A DNA stretch of 64,000 nt from Albugo candida (Eukaryota > Oomycota > Peronosporomycetes > Albuginales > Albuginaceae): positions 682,001 to 746,000 of the forward strand of contig CAJNAR010000168.1 in assembly GCA_905220665.1 (NCBI GenBank), read 5' to 3'. Within the stretch, counting starts at the first letter, position 1, and every line of letters starts with the position of its first letter. The translations under genes were made by a program, and so were the position numbers. The notes under the pieces are model-generated. The model did no database searches. It saw only the letters and a list, made by a program, of their open reading frames with translations, and was not told where the DNA came from. Below, piece after piece: positions 35,457 to 46,607 of the stretch.

Positions 35457-36421
35457 AGCTCCCACACCAAGAAAAGATTATTTTTGGATAGATTTAGCAT
35501 CAAAAACATGTATGTAGCCTGTGTTTATGTAAAGATCATCTATCATATATCATCACTTCGTAGATAGAGTGATTATGCGCTGGAACTCGGGGTGCGTATT
35601 CGATTGGAAATAAAATTCAATCTTCTATTTTTGTGCAAGTAAAAAAGGTTTTTTGCCAAGATTAAGTGTTACTCGTCGTCCATTATTTTCATTGGTTCTT
35701 CAGCTCAAGTGAGTTGACTTATGCAAAGCTCCATAGTCTCCGTCGTCTTCGCTGCTCAGGTAGCGTTACTGTTCATGTCGATAATCAATATTCGTTATTG
35801 TATAGTCAAGCATAATAACCCCTAGAATTTTGGGTGCAATACAATGGCAAAGTCTACGTGTCATTCCGTATCCTGGTGGGAGCTACTGTGGAAGGCGCCC
35901 GACCATCTTGTTGCTGGTGTGCCACTTGTATGGCTACATCACGGCATCTTCGAAAACGTGTATTACCGATTGTCGAAGATCTGCAATCTCAACAAAAAAC
36001 CTCAGAATTTGAACCAAAGAAATCGATCTAATTAGTATCTGCGTTATCAAAATGGGGGTCCTTTCATCGTTTCTTTATTCAGCAAACCAGCTGCTTTGTC
36101 TTAGTTGCCATATTGAACCCCGGGGGAACTGAATATCACCACCCAATACGCATGCGGTGAGCTTAAGTCGAGCCATCTTAGCTCAGTTTGTGTCAGCAGT
36201 TATTATCGTTCTGGAGATCCAGAACATTTTGCTAGTAAAACGGCGAGTGTACAGTTTTTTGCAGATCATCTCAAATATGAGCCTTTGGCGAATGAAATAA
36301 TACAAAGCGCAATAGGTTCATAAGCTGCTTCACCCCACGTATCACATCTTGCAGAGTTTTTTAAAATGGAATCCTACTTTGGGTTTGAATTAGTTGTTAT
36401 ATACACGCAACAGGCGGTACC
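35457..36421 (+). other. intergenic stretch, nothing assigned
   Basis: A 965-bp gap between the converging exportin-4 and PIMT genes. Three overlapping short ORFs at 35830-36035 in all plus frames have no splice support or recognisable domain. AT-rich blocks after 35460 fit the exportin-4 3' untranslated region. Confidence 0.4.
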
Positions 36422-37326
36422 TTAAGAGTCTCTTACGAGTGGAACATATGCAACACTCATCAGTTTACGCTGTTGAATACCTTGACTTGTGCGCACGACC
36501 TCAGTTAAAAATTGCACCTCGTTCGGAGCACCCAGTGGGATGACCATCCTTCCACCAATTTCAAGCTAAGCTGATGACATTAGCCGGCTTATTTATCAGA
36601 AACAAGAATGTACCTGATTTATCAATGAATCCGGTAGTTTATCCGCCGCTGCACCAACATGTATGAAATGAAAAGGTGCTGTTTTTGCAACTTCTTTCCA
36701 GCCGTCTGCGCCTAATCCGAAAGCAAGTGTAAATCCCATAATTCAAATCGATTCTCGTGAGCAGGTAGGCATACATAGTATCGTCACGATGCCATTATCA
36801 ATCAAATCTCTGTCAGACAATTCAATATTTTTTCTCGCAAAATCGGCCAGTTCCTCGACTCGTTCAATCCCGACCACTTTTCCATTGGCAGATTCGACCT
36901 GATTTCTGTAAGTGTGCCATCTTCGTGCGATAAGATATGGTTTCGTACCATGCGACCGAAACAAGCAGTCAAGTATCCTGACCCTGAGCCCACATCAAGG
37001 ATTTGAGGACGCTCTATACCCTGGGTTGAAGCATCTGCCAACTCTAATGCGTAGGCATGCTACAGAACGTCTGTCAGAAAACTTGCTGTAGGGTGTGGCA
37101 ATTAGATCATAACCATGTGAGGTGCGGAAATCGTCTGGTTATGGCCTATTGGTTGAGGTGCATCCGAATAAGCAAGCTGCTGATTCAACGACTCTGCCGA
37201 TCGCATATACTTTGCACGATCAGTTTTTTTCATTGCGTCTGCCACCCGTTTGGAGTGTATGATGCCGGATCGGCAAAGATTCTGGACCAGACCCTCATTC
37301 GACAATGAACTACAACGCCAAGCCAT
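36422..37326 (-). CDS. PCMT1: protein-L-isoaspartate O-methyltransferase (229 aa)
   Basis: Five exons: 37114-37326, 36949-37059, 36775-36898, 36614-36711, 36422-36565 (690 nt, phases consistent). The protein follows the PIMT family from end to end: the N-terminal SNEGLVQNLCRSGII, the substrate-side QPIGHNQTISAPHM, SAM-binding motif I LDVGSGSGYLT, GKVVGIERV, the FIHVGAAADKLP motif, and GGRMVIPLGAPNEVQ before a C-terminal YVPL. PIMT uses S-adenosylmethionine to methylate abnormal L-isoaspartyl residues in aged proteins, starting their repair; it is usually cytosolic. Length equals the animal and bacterial enzymes. All catalytic landmarks are intact. Confidence 0.93.
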
Positions 37327-38458
37327 TATTTGTAGTGCGTTTAGCTAAAAAGAAAATGTCAAGTGTGTATTTGGCGTGCTTCAACGATGGGATTCTTACT
37401 TATGTACAAGTACCTAACATAGTGTTTTCCCAGTTACGTTGGTAGAGTGCGCATGCTTTCGAAAAGTTGACTTAATTTTCCTTATACTGCGCGTACAGCC
37501 GCGATGGCTAAACGACTTTTGTTGTACGTGGAAGATGTGATATTCTCCATAGCAAAATTCAAATGATTTCCGACCCAAATGAGACATAATAGTTCACATC
37601 AACGTAAAAACAATGCCAAGAGTGAAAATTCACGGTACGTTTCCGTGCCCAAATGTCATACCCAAACCGGAGTCTTCTTAGCAACTGCGATGGTTGTTTT
37701 ACTGAATTTAGGTCATCCTTAGAGAAGAGTTATCGATGCCGTAAAAATTTACACTCTTCCACTAAAGCTTCGCGAGTAGTTGTTAGTTTGAATGTTATGT
37801 ACTGGGTAATTGGTTGGAGCTCCTACTGACCTATATCTGCGGCTGGCGGCGTTGTGACAAAGTGTTCGTACAGTTATCAGTGCAAATCAGTGCATCGCAA
37901 GCAGTCATACTATATTTTATTTGAAGCCAACAAGAAGCCTTGTCATGAATCAGCTTAAGGAAACTAAAAAAACACTCGCAGATACATGCAAGACCATCAG
38001 TGATGGGGCGAGATGACGGCGAACGTGGTCGGCATATTGATTTAGAGCCGTTCAACCAAGGGTCTCTCGATTAAGATGGAGTGTGACTGCTTCTAATTCA
38101 TCAAGTTGTTTTTCCCCATTATATCACCCCCTTGACGAAAACGTCCTCAAAGTGCCGACAAAAGTACCAGGACATCAAGAAGCTTAAACTTAATTCAAGT
38201 TCAGTCAGAGAAGTTGATTCGTGCCGTCTGAATAAGTCCGTGCGTGCCCGAAACTCACTTATATCACTTGTAAACACATCATAATTTCAGTTCAATCGAT
38301 CTTTGTCGGTCGCTCCGTGTTAGCACCTTAAAGGCAAATCTACCTATATATTTGCTGTTTTGTATCTCATCATCTCTACAAACCGTTTTCAATGGCTACT
38401 CAGACTCATCTGCTGTCGCTCCCACATGATTAGTTCTCGTCCGATTTTATCTAGTCGG
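37327..38458 (+). other. gene-poor stretch with weak coding signals
   Basis: An 1132-bp stretch upstream of PIMT. A plus-strand frame is open from about 37858 to 38016 and includes MNQLKETKKTLADTCKTISD, which looks protein-like, but I find no convincing start or splice partners. Nothing else can be supported. Confidence 0.3.
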
Positions 38459-38620
38459 GCATGAGACAAGGAAATATGTCAACGACAGTGAAGATCAGGA
38501 GCTGGATCTTGAATCACATGTACCGCCGCTTCTCGATGCCCTTTATTCGCACAAAACATCATGTCTCCTTGAATACTTATTTAGTAGATTCTCAGACGCC
38601 CGAACAAATTGACGAAAAAT
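38459..38620 (+). CDS. isolated coding-looking exon, unknown gene
   Basis: After an acceptor-like ttttatctag, one plus frame reads HETRKYVNDSEDQELDLESH and continues for about 50 codons with a strongly protein-like composition until a TGA at about 38620. A donor (gtagat) within it could lead to further short blocks near 38650 and 38780 (for example IKWNFDAYIEALCASQF), but in-frame stops interrupt them. This may be an exon of a real spliced gene or part of a decayed one. Function unknown. Confidence 0.25.
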
Positions 38621-40150
38621 CGCAAAATCATCATTCTATGCTTCTAGTTTGGCGTCGTAATATTGAAAATCTATGTATAAGATGATGTCACGTGGATTTC
38701 GATCCATTTTGCAATTGATGTATGCTAGTGCGAGTTGCTTAGACCTCTGACGTCTCAGGAAAGCATTTTAAGGTATCAAATGGAATTTCGATGCTTACAT
38801 AGAAGCCCTTTGCGCATCACAATTCATAGCATTTCCGACATAAAAAAGTGCATTGTTCCTTGGGTTGCGAGGAAGTTTTATAGTGAGGAGTCTTACCTAA
38901 GGCATCTAGGAGACTTCCAGGTCACTACAATTTTCTCGTGTCATCTCATCAATATGTTTTTGGCATCCGGCTATTGGAAGCACGTTTGATGTCAAAATTG
39001 CAAAGCATTTGTACAATGTACTGTCAGCTGAATTACAAAAGAGAACTTATATGACCGAGAGAAGTAATCTGTAAATTATTTTCAGCTTGAAAGATATGCT
39101 TGTTCTGTGTACGCTACGCTGGATCATTGAGAGATGTCCATGAGCAGGATATGACTGGAATTGACCCGATGCAGCGCTTTCTGCATACTTTCTTGTACAA
39201 AAAGCCTCTTGGCTGATTAAAAGCTAAAAATCCCCCTTAATGGTGAAAGGAGTATGCAGTCTCGGGTACTATCTGAAGCAGTGAACCACAGATGAACACC
39301 CCATGTTCAGTATCTTGTATTCCATTCGCGGCTACTTGGCCACAATTGAGAACGCTGACTACTATTATAACCCAACTTCATTTGCACAGTAACCAGTCCT
39401 ACCAAATGGAAGTCCTTATTCCTCGCATTGATTCATAAAGCCACCATCTCATAACCAAACAAGCGGCTTTGCAGATTGCAATAATCACACACATTCGCAC
39501 TAGAGAGAAAGATTGTAGGAGTGTAACTCAAATGTAAGGTGTCTTTCGAAATTTCTACTGGTGTGATTAGAATGAGCTACCGGTGCATATTTATACGACT
39601 TTCAAAGCCAGAATTTCTAAAGGTCAAAGCTTTTGGACACTAAGAATCACAGCTGACAAATTTCACATTTCTCATTCTGTATTGTGGGTAGCTGCCATAA
39701 GCAAATGTGATAGGCCCATGCCAGGAAAAGTCTTTCTACAGCCCCACATTCCAGACATCCTGCTTCTACCAAATCTTTCGGTTAGTAATCCACAACAGCA
39801 CAAAAAAACAGAAGTTGCTTTACCGTATCGATGTGATAGAAGCGATATCAGATCCTCGATCTTTATCGCTCTCTTACTGTTACGTGGGGAAACCAACACC
39901 TGCTCTTTGACAACAGATTGTTTATATAGTGACCGCAAAGTCATTTTCACAGACAGAGGCTAAAGTCGCGAAATCAGCAAGCGTAGAGACATTGCTCTAT
40001 CGTTGCTCGCGTATTTCTTCATGACGGTGCTCGAAAATGTTCGAGCATACACGTAGTTCTTTGCTGGGATCATCTTGCTGATTAGTATAGTTGTCGACAG
40101 CAAAATTTACGGATTCTACCACTGATATCCGATCTATCTGTGAAGCTCTG
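38621..40150 (+). other. gene-poor stretch, unresolved coding fragments
   Basis: No complete gene is seen. A minus-strand block at 39845-39950 reads NSKRAIKIEDLISLLSHRY before a good gtaaag donor, with TACTAAC and an AG downstream. The segment is vaguely like the histone-fold region of SPT3/TAF13 proteins, but neighbouring exons cannot be fixed. The rest shows only scattered short ORFs. Confidence 0.25.
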
Positions 40151-40199
40151 AATAGGGCTGGCCACGAACGAGTATCGAGTAAATATTATGGGTGTAAAT

Positions 40200-40602
40200 C
40201 ATCTGAGAGTGCGCCATTTTCTATAGTCACATCTTCAAACACCAAATAATGAGAACTCTCCCCCCTGAAAGTCTGCTTCTTTCGCAGCAAAAACCTGACT
40301 ACCCGCCTAAGAGTTCGATTGAAGTCGCATATTTTTCCAGCTGTCAACGACTTTTGAAAACCCTAACAATGTAATCCTGCCCGGTGCGTCACTAGCTTGT
40401 TCCAGATAGATTCAATAGACTTTGCATATAACTTGTGCTCCTCTGATTCTCGGAGGGCTGATGCGTTATGCTTCATATTGGTAATCAGGTTGCTCTGCTT
40501 TTCGACCGCGAAGACTATAAGCGGATTTGAATGGATCTCCGATAAGAATACATGCCGCTCTGGAGCCGTCGTGATTATAGGAATTGAAGATGAGGACTCG
40601 GA
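40200..40602 (-). CDS. fragments of an unidentified spliced gene
   Basis: A minus-strand block 40393-40602 follows a good acceptor (cttcatgcag) and encodes 70 hydrophilic residues (for example PERHVFLSEIHSNPLIVFAV). A second open block at about 40200-40362 continues in frame after what would be a 30-nt intron, reading GFQKSLTAGKICDFNRTLRR. Both look like real coding DNA, and the gene probably extends on both sides (an upstream block near 40690-40768, downstream blocks to about 39850). I cannot assemble a full reading frame or name a family. It lies downstream of MCM9 on the same strand. Confidence 0.3.
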
Positions 40603-40908
40603 CTGCATGAAGTGTTTGACGAAGAAGTCGAATTGATAATGCTTTGATAAGAAAGAGTGTTACCTCGCGCTTAAAAGCATACATACCTGCTCTACAGATT
40701 AAGACGATGGTTGATAATGAAAATATTTCTCTTGTAGAGAACCAACAATAAGTTGTGAAAGCTTGCAAGTCAAGATTTATCTTGGTCGATCAGATCGGTT
40801 CCTCTTCCATCCTATCAACCCATTTTTACTATTTAATCAAGACTATTGCGCGAATCTACCACCAAATGGATGGGTTTAATATGGCTTGATATAATTTCCA
40901 AGCGTAAT

Positions 40909-43198
40909 TTACTTGAGGTCCCATTGACGAGTAATGGATAAGGAAGGATCTTGACTCCACTTCCCCAAATCAAAACGCGAACACTGTGATTCTGGCTTGC
41001 ACACAGAGACACGTTCCTCCTGATCCACTTTTGTCTTTCTTAGCTCAGTGAGCTGTAAGTACTCCAGCACTTGGCGCTCTTGTGTTGCGTATTCCTTCAT
41101 AGGGTCAGAGGGACTATTTGCATGCACGATTGAATCAACATTTTCCGACATGAACAGCTCGGAATGTGCCTCAGTGGCCTTACTGAGTTCCATAATGTAT
41201 ACAGCTACAACTGCATCCATGATCTGAACCTCTTGGTGCCACATTAAGCGCGCATGAGCTTGAGCCAATCGTGTAAGACTTTCCAGCATTCGAATAGTGG
41301 TTCTCGCTGCATTTCGATTGTCACTTGATCGTTGGATCTGGTAATATCGCTCTAAAATCATCATACTTTCTTGCCCAAGCTTTGGATGATATACCTCCTT
41401 CACGTAGCCAATGTACGCTTGAAGCTTGTCAATCGACCATATGGAAGAGCTTGAATCACAAACTTCCGATCTTTGTGCGTCATCTATCCGCAGTATGAAT
41501 GATGAAATTGCTCGATCCCATGCAGCATCATTCCGATCTTGTAATATAAAAATCAAGTCGAAGCGGCTCAATAATGGCGTGCCAATTCCTGCGTAAGCAG
41601 CGAGCCCTGTATCGGCAGCATAACGCCCTCGTGGATTTGTCGCCGCAATGATACTTGTTCGAGTTTGAAGTCGACTTACGAGCCCTGCTTTTGCAACACT
41701 GAGGCATTGCTGCTCCATCGCCTCATGGATCGATGTGCGATCGTGGCTTCGTATACTGTTGAACTCATCGATGCAGCAGAGACCTCTATCCGCAAGTACT
41801 AAAGCACCTGCGTCCAACATCCACTCACCACCATCCTTAACAGCGGCACACGTCAGACCAGCGCTGGTTGTCCCAATCCCTGTTGTCAATACCGAGCGAG
41901 GTGAAAGATCTGCTGCAAATCGTAGCAGTTGCGATTTTCCTGTCCCAGGGTCACCAATTAACAGCAAATGCGGCTCTCCTCTAACTTTCAGACCAGCATC
42001 ATCAACATGCGAACATCCACCGACTACTGTCAGCACAGTAGCCAATTTGATGATATGTAGGCCAAAGACTTTGGGGCAAATGTTTGCAATGATTACATCT
42101 CTACCGACAAGAGGCTTGTTTGCATTCTGTTGCCAACAGTTTTGAAATTCCTTGCGGTATTTTTCTTTTGCGATGGAGTCTGTTGAGGCAGCATTTTTTA
42201 TTCGGACACTGTTTGCCCTTAGAGAGGTTTCAACATCACATCGAACATCTTTGATACAAGGCTTCCAGCACCGGGAAAGAATTCCAACCACCACAATGTG
42301 GTCCCCAGCATGCACAATATCGACCAAATCATCTTCGAGAATAATCGTAATCGATCGAGGGATTGAACCGATGCCAAGCCTTGACACTTGCTCTTGTACT
42401 TTGATGACCTGATGATCAGATACGACTTGAGATCCTTCAACAAGTTCAAAGTGTGTTGACCGGCATGGCTTTATACTTTCGGATGGGCACACGTTCTAAT
42501 GAGAGAAATTCGTATCAGTTTGCAGTATCGTACATTCATAGCCTTACTGGGAGCTGAAGGACGTTGCCTTGCTCAGGATCTGACATTACAAAAAACTGGT
42601 AACGACACCGAGAATTACTACATATATATTCTCGAGATCTTTCATGCATTCTGATCATCCCTGTGCGAATGACTATGCCACAAATCTGGATCAGCTGGTT
42701 GATATCATTACTTCGAAGCTTGCTAATCATGGTTTTGCGATACAGCTTCAAAGGAGGAAGATTTTCTACACGGATCTGCGATTTCGGACGATGTAATTTG
42801 AAGTCTCCGGAGGAGTGACTGGCGTAAGATTCCTGTGACTCGCTTATGTGCTGGGAACTCTGTCGGACAGCGTCGATGCATTCATGTAGCGCCTGATTGA
42901 TCAGATGTAGTGATTTTTCTGGATATTGAAGCAGCAAACTGCCAAGATTTGGATCGAAATCAATGAGAATATGAGCATCAATGAGAAGCGAAAAGCTCAT
43001 TCCTGAATGCGACTTCAGCACCCTTTTAGAATCCGAGCTGGTCTTGCTGCTTTCTCGATCACTTGTACCTAAGCGCGTATACATAATTTGTATGTCTTCA
43101 TAATAACAGCGACTGAGGAACGCTTTGAATGCACGGATGTACGTGGTTTGATGGCGACTTAAGTCCTGTAATGAGGCTTGTACATCATTTCCGGGCAT
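40909..43198 (-). CDS. MCM9: MCM9-like DNA helicase (about 745 aa)
   Basis: Two exons, 42548-43198 and 40909-42495, phase 0. The N-terminal half has the MCM OB-fold region with cysteine pairs of a zinc site (CSNSRC, then CPSESIKPC after the intron). The AAA+ core has Walker A GDPGTGKSQ (about 398-406), the helix-2 insert region, Walker B CCIDEFN (about 458-463) and the arginine finger SRFD (about 527-530). The stretch AVKDGGEWMLDAGALVLAD and HDRTSIHEAMEQQ is typical of MCM9 rather than MCM2-7 or MCM8. MCM9 partners with MCM8 in homologous recombination, interstrand crosslink repair and mismatch repair. The chain is much shorter than vertebrate MCM9, lacking its long C-terminal tail, as in plants. 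The first exon start (43198) is the first ATG in the open frame. Confidence 0.9.
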
Positions 43199-43813
43199 TT
43201 GTAAGGTGGGCAAAGAAACTCGTGCTATGGGACTCTAAGAGAAAATAAGATCACTTTTTCTTCTTTTTGGGAACAGTACAGACGTGTCTTGATTGTGGGC
43301 CAGGCGGCTTACGAATTGTTTAATCATTCAACGCAAGTACGATTATTCGTTTACTAGCAGACATGTGGATACAATCAATTACGCTTGAGTTGCAACTTCG
43401 GCTTCGGACACATTTTCTCTCCATCTGTTCAATTCTTCCATGCGCGACAGATATGTGAAGTATCACTCGCAATGCTTCTTATTCTACCTATATAGTTGCC
43501 GCTAAGAACGATCCAGAGTACAGGACGCAGGGCTTGTGTCGGCCTCTACCAAACCGCTGTCTGATGGTGCTAGCATGAATAGATTAGTATGGCAGGGCTA
43601 TTTTAATGGATTGTCTTATCGTTGTTCGTATCTGCGCTTGAGCTCAGGTCTGAAGATATTTAGAATTTCACATATCTGCCAAGAATTTCTATTTTGACCA
43701 ACTTTTGGGGGTAAAGGCCTCAGGTACAGAGGAATTGAACGGACTTGCTTGACTAATTTTGGCAAAATTCGTTCTAAAAAAGACCATCTTTAATTAGGAG
43801 GGGCACATGGACA
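43199..43813 (+). other. divergent intergenic region, nothing assigned
   Basis: A 615-bp gap between the start codons of MCM9 (minus) and the M48 protease (plus). It should hold both promoters. No additional ORF or RNA gene is supported. Confidence 0.45.
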
Positions 43814-44776
43814 ATGCAAATGATGTCATTCTACGAATTGAGTCGAGTTCAGCCCTTCCACTTCTCTGGTCGAATGATACGTTCTTTTGCAAAACAATGT
43901 CTGAGATACGGCGGCACTCGGCAACTTGGTAGTTTCGGAAAGAATCGGAATCTCTCATCACACGTTCTTGGCTTTAGCACTGTGATCATGAGCGGGTACG
44001 CAGCGTATACAATTGCGGATCCCACCAACGTCTTCGCGTTGCGTCAGGCTAATGCGGAGACTTCCATACTATTGCAAAAGTCGGATTCGTTTGTGCAATA
44101 TGCGAGCAAAATTGCCTCTCAGGTTGGAGTTCGCTCTGCGGAGAATCTGGAAATTCGCTTGAGCCAGCAAAATGCAGGAGCTTCACTCGGGACAAACTTG
44201 AAAAAAGCCTGCATCATTCTTCCATTAGACCTTTATACCGCATTTCATTCCAGTTTAAGCGATTCGGTGGACACGGATCTTCCGTCTCCTGCTGAACTTG
44301 ATTTCGTGATTGCGCACGAAAGCGCGCATATTGCCGATAGTCACATGGTGATCTCACGAGTAGCATTTCCGATCTCGTTGTTCGGAGCATACTCTATCAT
44401 GGGCAAAATTCCTAATAAATGGGTGGCAGCGATGGTAGGATGCGGAACTCTACTATTGACAAATATATTCGTCTCTAGGCAGATCGAATACAGGGCAGAT
44501 GCAATTGCAGCGAAAGCTGGTTACGGATATGGGGGAGTGGTATTGTTCAAGCGAAGTCAGGTTCGAAATTGTAGAGTGCGCGAGCTGACCAAGAGTCGGA
44601 TGATCACAAAACGCGGGGATTATTTGGGTGACATCATGCATCCATTGTTGACAAGCCGCATCAAGCGTTTGCTCGCACAGTCGTATATGCCGCATATCCA
44701 ACCTGCGTCTTCCGCGCTTATTTTTGAAGTCGTACGCAGCTGTCAAAACGATGGCGCCTTAGCGTTTACGCAATGA
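43814..44776 (+). CDS. M48-family metalloprotease, probably mitochondrial (OMA1/Ste24-like, 320 aa)
   Basis: Single exon from ATG 43814. The zinc site is clear: HESAH at 168-172 inside FVIAHESAHIADSH, and a third-ligand region SRQIEYRADAIAAKAGY with Glu at about 225. The first 45 residues are rich in Arg, Ser and aromatic residues without acids after position 10, as in a mitochondrial presequence, followed by a hydrophobic segment (about 52-70). Two more hydrophobic stretches lie between the HExxH motif and the third ligand. The family includes OMA1, which cleaves mitochondrial inner-membrane proteins under stress; the short size and leader favour an OMA1-like or plant-type mitochondrial M48 enzyme. 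Exact substrate unknown. It converges with MTG1 (174 bp apart). Confidence 0.85.
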   Translation: MQMMSFYELSRVQPFHFSGRMIRSFAKQCLRYGGTRQLGSFGKNRNLSSHVLGFSTVIMSGYAAYTIADPTNVFALRQANAETSILLQKSDSFVQYASKIASQVGVRSAENLEIRLSQQNAGASLGTNLKKACIILPLDLYTAFHSSLSDSVDTDLPSPAELDFVIAHESAHIADSHMVISRVAFPISLFGAYSIMGKIPNKWVAAMVGCGTLLLTNIFVSRQIEYRADAIAAKAGYGYGGVVLFKRSQVRNCRVRELTKSRMITKRGDYLGDIMHPLLTSRIKRLLAQSYMPHIQPASSALIFEVVRSCQNDGALAFTQ

Positions 44777-44950
44777 ATTTTGCCACAGTTTGGCGCTCGA
44801 CTGGTTTTAAGTTGCATTCAGGTCTTGAAGTCATCGATGGGATGCCCGTTTCACATGTTATGGACATAATGGCAAAGGAAAGTGTCACTTTTGTACTATG
44901 CAACACATTACGACTTCGTTGCTCGGTCTAGCGATATGTGATGGTGAAGC

Positions 44951-45871
44951 TCAAACCTTTGAAACGTGGTCAAGTGTGAAGTGTCCAAATTCACCACGTC
45001 GAAATGCTGCTAATAAATACTCCGCTGCCAATCGGTCCTGGGTCTCGGGATCTTTTCCAACCGCTCCACATTGCCGTTGAATCTTTTTGAAAACTTCTTC
45101 GATGTCATCAGTCGGTTGATCTAATTGTAGTGCCTCCACATACCGAGTCGAATTCATTCGATTCAGCACAAATAACATATAATCAGCAAGTACTTCTTTC
45201 CCGACAATGTCGTCACGAATGGCGCCAGTAAGCGCCAACTTTAACCCCGTTTCCTGGTTCTCAACATTTGGAAGCATGACACCAGGAGTATCCACCACGT
45301 AGATAGCTGGTGTCGCATTCACTTGAATGATATCTTTCCTTACTGTCACTCCCGGTGTTGGTCCAACCAGTGCTCGTTTCTTACCTTTGGCAAGCTTTGT
45401 TGTGGATGAAAGTCTTCGAAACGCATTTATTAGTGAGGATTTTCCAACGTTGGGAATGCCAAGTACCATAACCATTGTACCTGCAGTAGTTTTGAATTGA
45501 GCTCGAGTGTTCTCATCACACCATTGTAATACAGACTTCACCTTTTTTCCTTTCAACACCGACGTGAACATGCAAGCACGAGGAAAAGAGCTTTCCACCG
45601 TTGTTCTTGGACCTTGAATAAACTGAGCTTCCACGACTTGTTGCATATTTGAATTGGCCAAATCACACTTATTGAAAACAACCAGGCGAGGTTTGGAATG
45701 ATCAAAAGCTGTATCTAAGATCGCATTCGCGGAGCTGAACGGGATGCGGGCATCGCGTACTTCAATAAGAACGTCAATTGACTCAAGCTGTGCTTGCATT
45801 TGTTTTTTTGCCGCTGCCATATGTCCAGGAAACCAATTTATTTTCTTGTTCATAGTGAAGACGCTGCGCAT
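44951..45871 (-). CDS. MTG1: mitochondrial ribosome-associated GTPase 1 (MTG1-like, 306 aa)
   Basis: Single exon from ATG 45871. The G motifs are circularly permuted as in the YlqF/MTG1 family: NINWFPGHMAAAKKQM-like start, DARIPFSSAN, G4 NKCD (67-70), then G1 GIPNVGKSS (138-146), the TPGVT segment and G3 DTPG (194-197). A C-terminal helical region completes the usual length. MTG1 acts in assembly of the mitochondrial large ribosomal subunit at the inner membrane. The N-terminus here is short, so the targeting signal is either weak or in an unseen upstream exon. Confidence 0.93.
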   Translation of the reverse strand: MRSVFTMNKKINWFPGHMAAAKKQMQAQLESIDVLIEVRDARIPFSSANAILDTAFDHSKPRLVVFNKCDLANSNMQQVVEAQFIQGPRTTVESSFPRACMFTSVLKGKKVKSVLQWCDENTRAQFKTTAGTMVMVLGIPNVGKSSLINAFRRLSSTTKLAKGKKRALVGPTPGVTVRKDIIQVNATPAIYVVDTPGVMLPNVENQETGLKLALTGAIRDDIVGKEVLADYMLFVLNRMNSTRYVEALQLDQPTDDIEEVFKKIQRQCGAVGKDPETQDRLAAEYLLAAFRRGEFGHFTLDHVSKV

Positions 45872-46607
45872 TTTTTCGCTCTTTCGTCACGCGGATCAAT
45901 TTTGGCCACCAATTTTAGCCAATGACAATTCATAGATCCAACACACCGATGTGCAACTCGGGAATGATGGCAAAAACGATCAATTTGTGGGTTTTTGATG
46001 CGCTAAATTGTTGAGCAACTCACGATTGTGTGAGAATGTATCGGCTTTAATCATGTGTCTCTTATCTTCCTTTAGGTAGCCATTCATGATTGCCATTTGT
46101 CATTATTGGCATCAATCCGCATAGAACATTTTGCAAAGTGCGCGGGAGAAATATATCGCACTAAAGTGTGGTATGGCACGATATACTTGATGATGAAAGG
46201 TGATTTAGACAATCGCACTGCAATCGATGTATATATGCGCACGAAAACACCCTTTGTCCAGGCGTAATTTGTGGTAGCAGCGTGCCAAAATATGACATCA
46301 TGCCTGACGAGTTTGTCGATTGCAAGCGTATAAAAAACATGTCGTAAGCGTGACTGATAGTCGTTACTCGAAATAGACTTCCATATTGAACGTCATGAAG
46401 CTTTTGGGGTTTCAACGATGGAATCTAGCTGCGCGAATGTGCTCATGCGACTCATGTAGTCAATCATCAAGTGGTTACTCGTGTGATGAAATCTTAGTAA
46501 CTCAGGTCATTGAGAAATGTGTTGCTTTGTTTTTGTAGGTGATAAAATGGAGTGGGAAGGGAAAAAGTGTGCCGCTTTGCTAATTCATGTACACGAGCAG
46601 TCTATAA
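45872..46607 (+). other. intergenic stretch, nothing assigned
   Basis: A 736-bp gap between MTG1 and the RING gene, both on the minus strand. A short non-ATG ORF at 46161-46415 has no features. Nothing else is seen. Confidence 0.45.

Noticed and set aside
35830..36035. Three overlapping 60-65 codon ORFs in the three plus frames
   Set aside because: Open in all frames at once, which is chance behaviour; no domain, no splice signals.
39583..39963. 126-codon plus-strand ORF
   Set aside because: Begins with GTG, no recognisable features, and the minus strand over the same bases has a better exon-like block with a gtaaag donor and TACTAAC.
41735..42145. 136-codon plus-strand ORF opposite MCM9
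   Set aside because: Antisense to the conserved AAA+ core; composition is that of a reverse complement.
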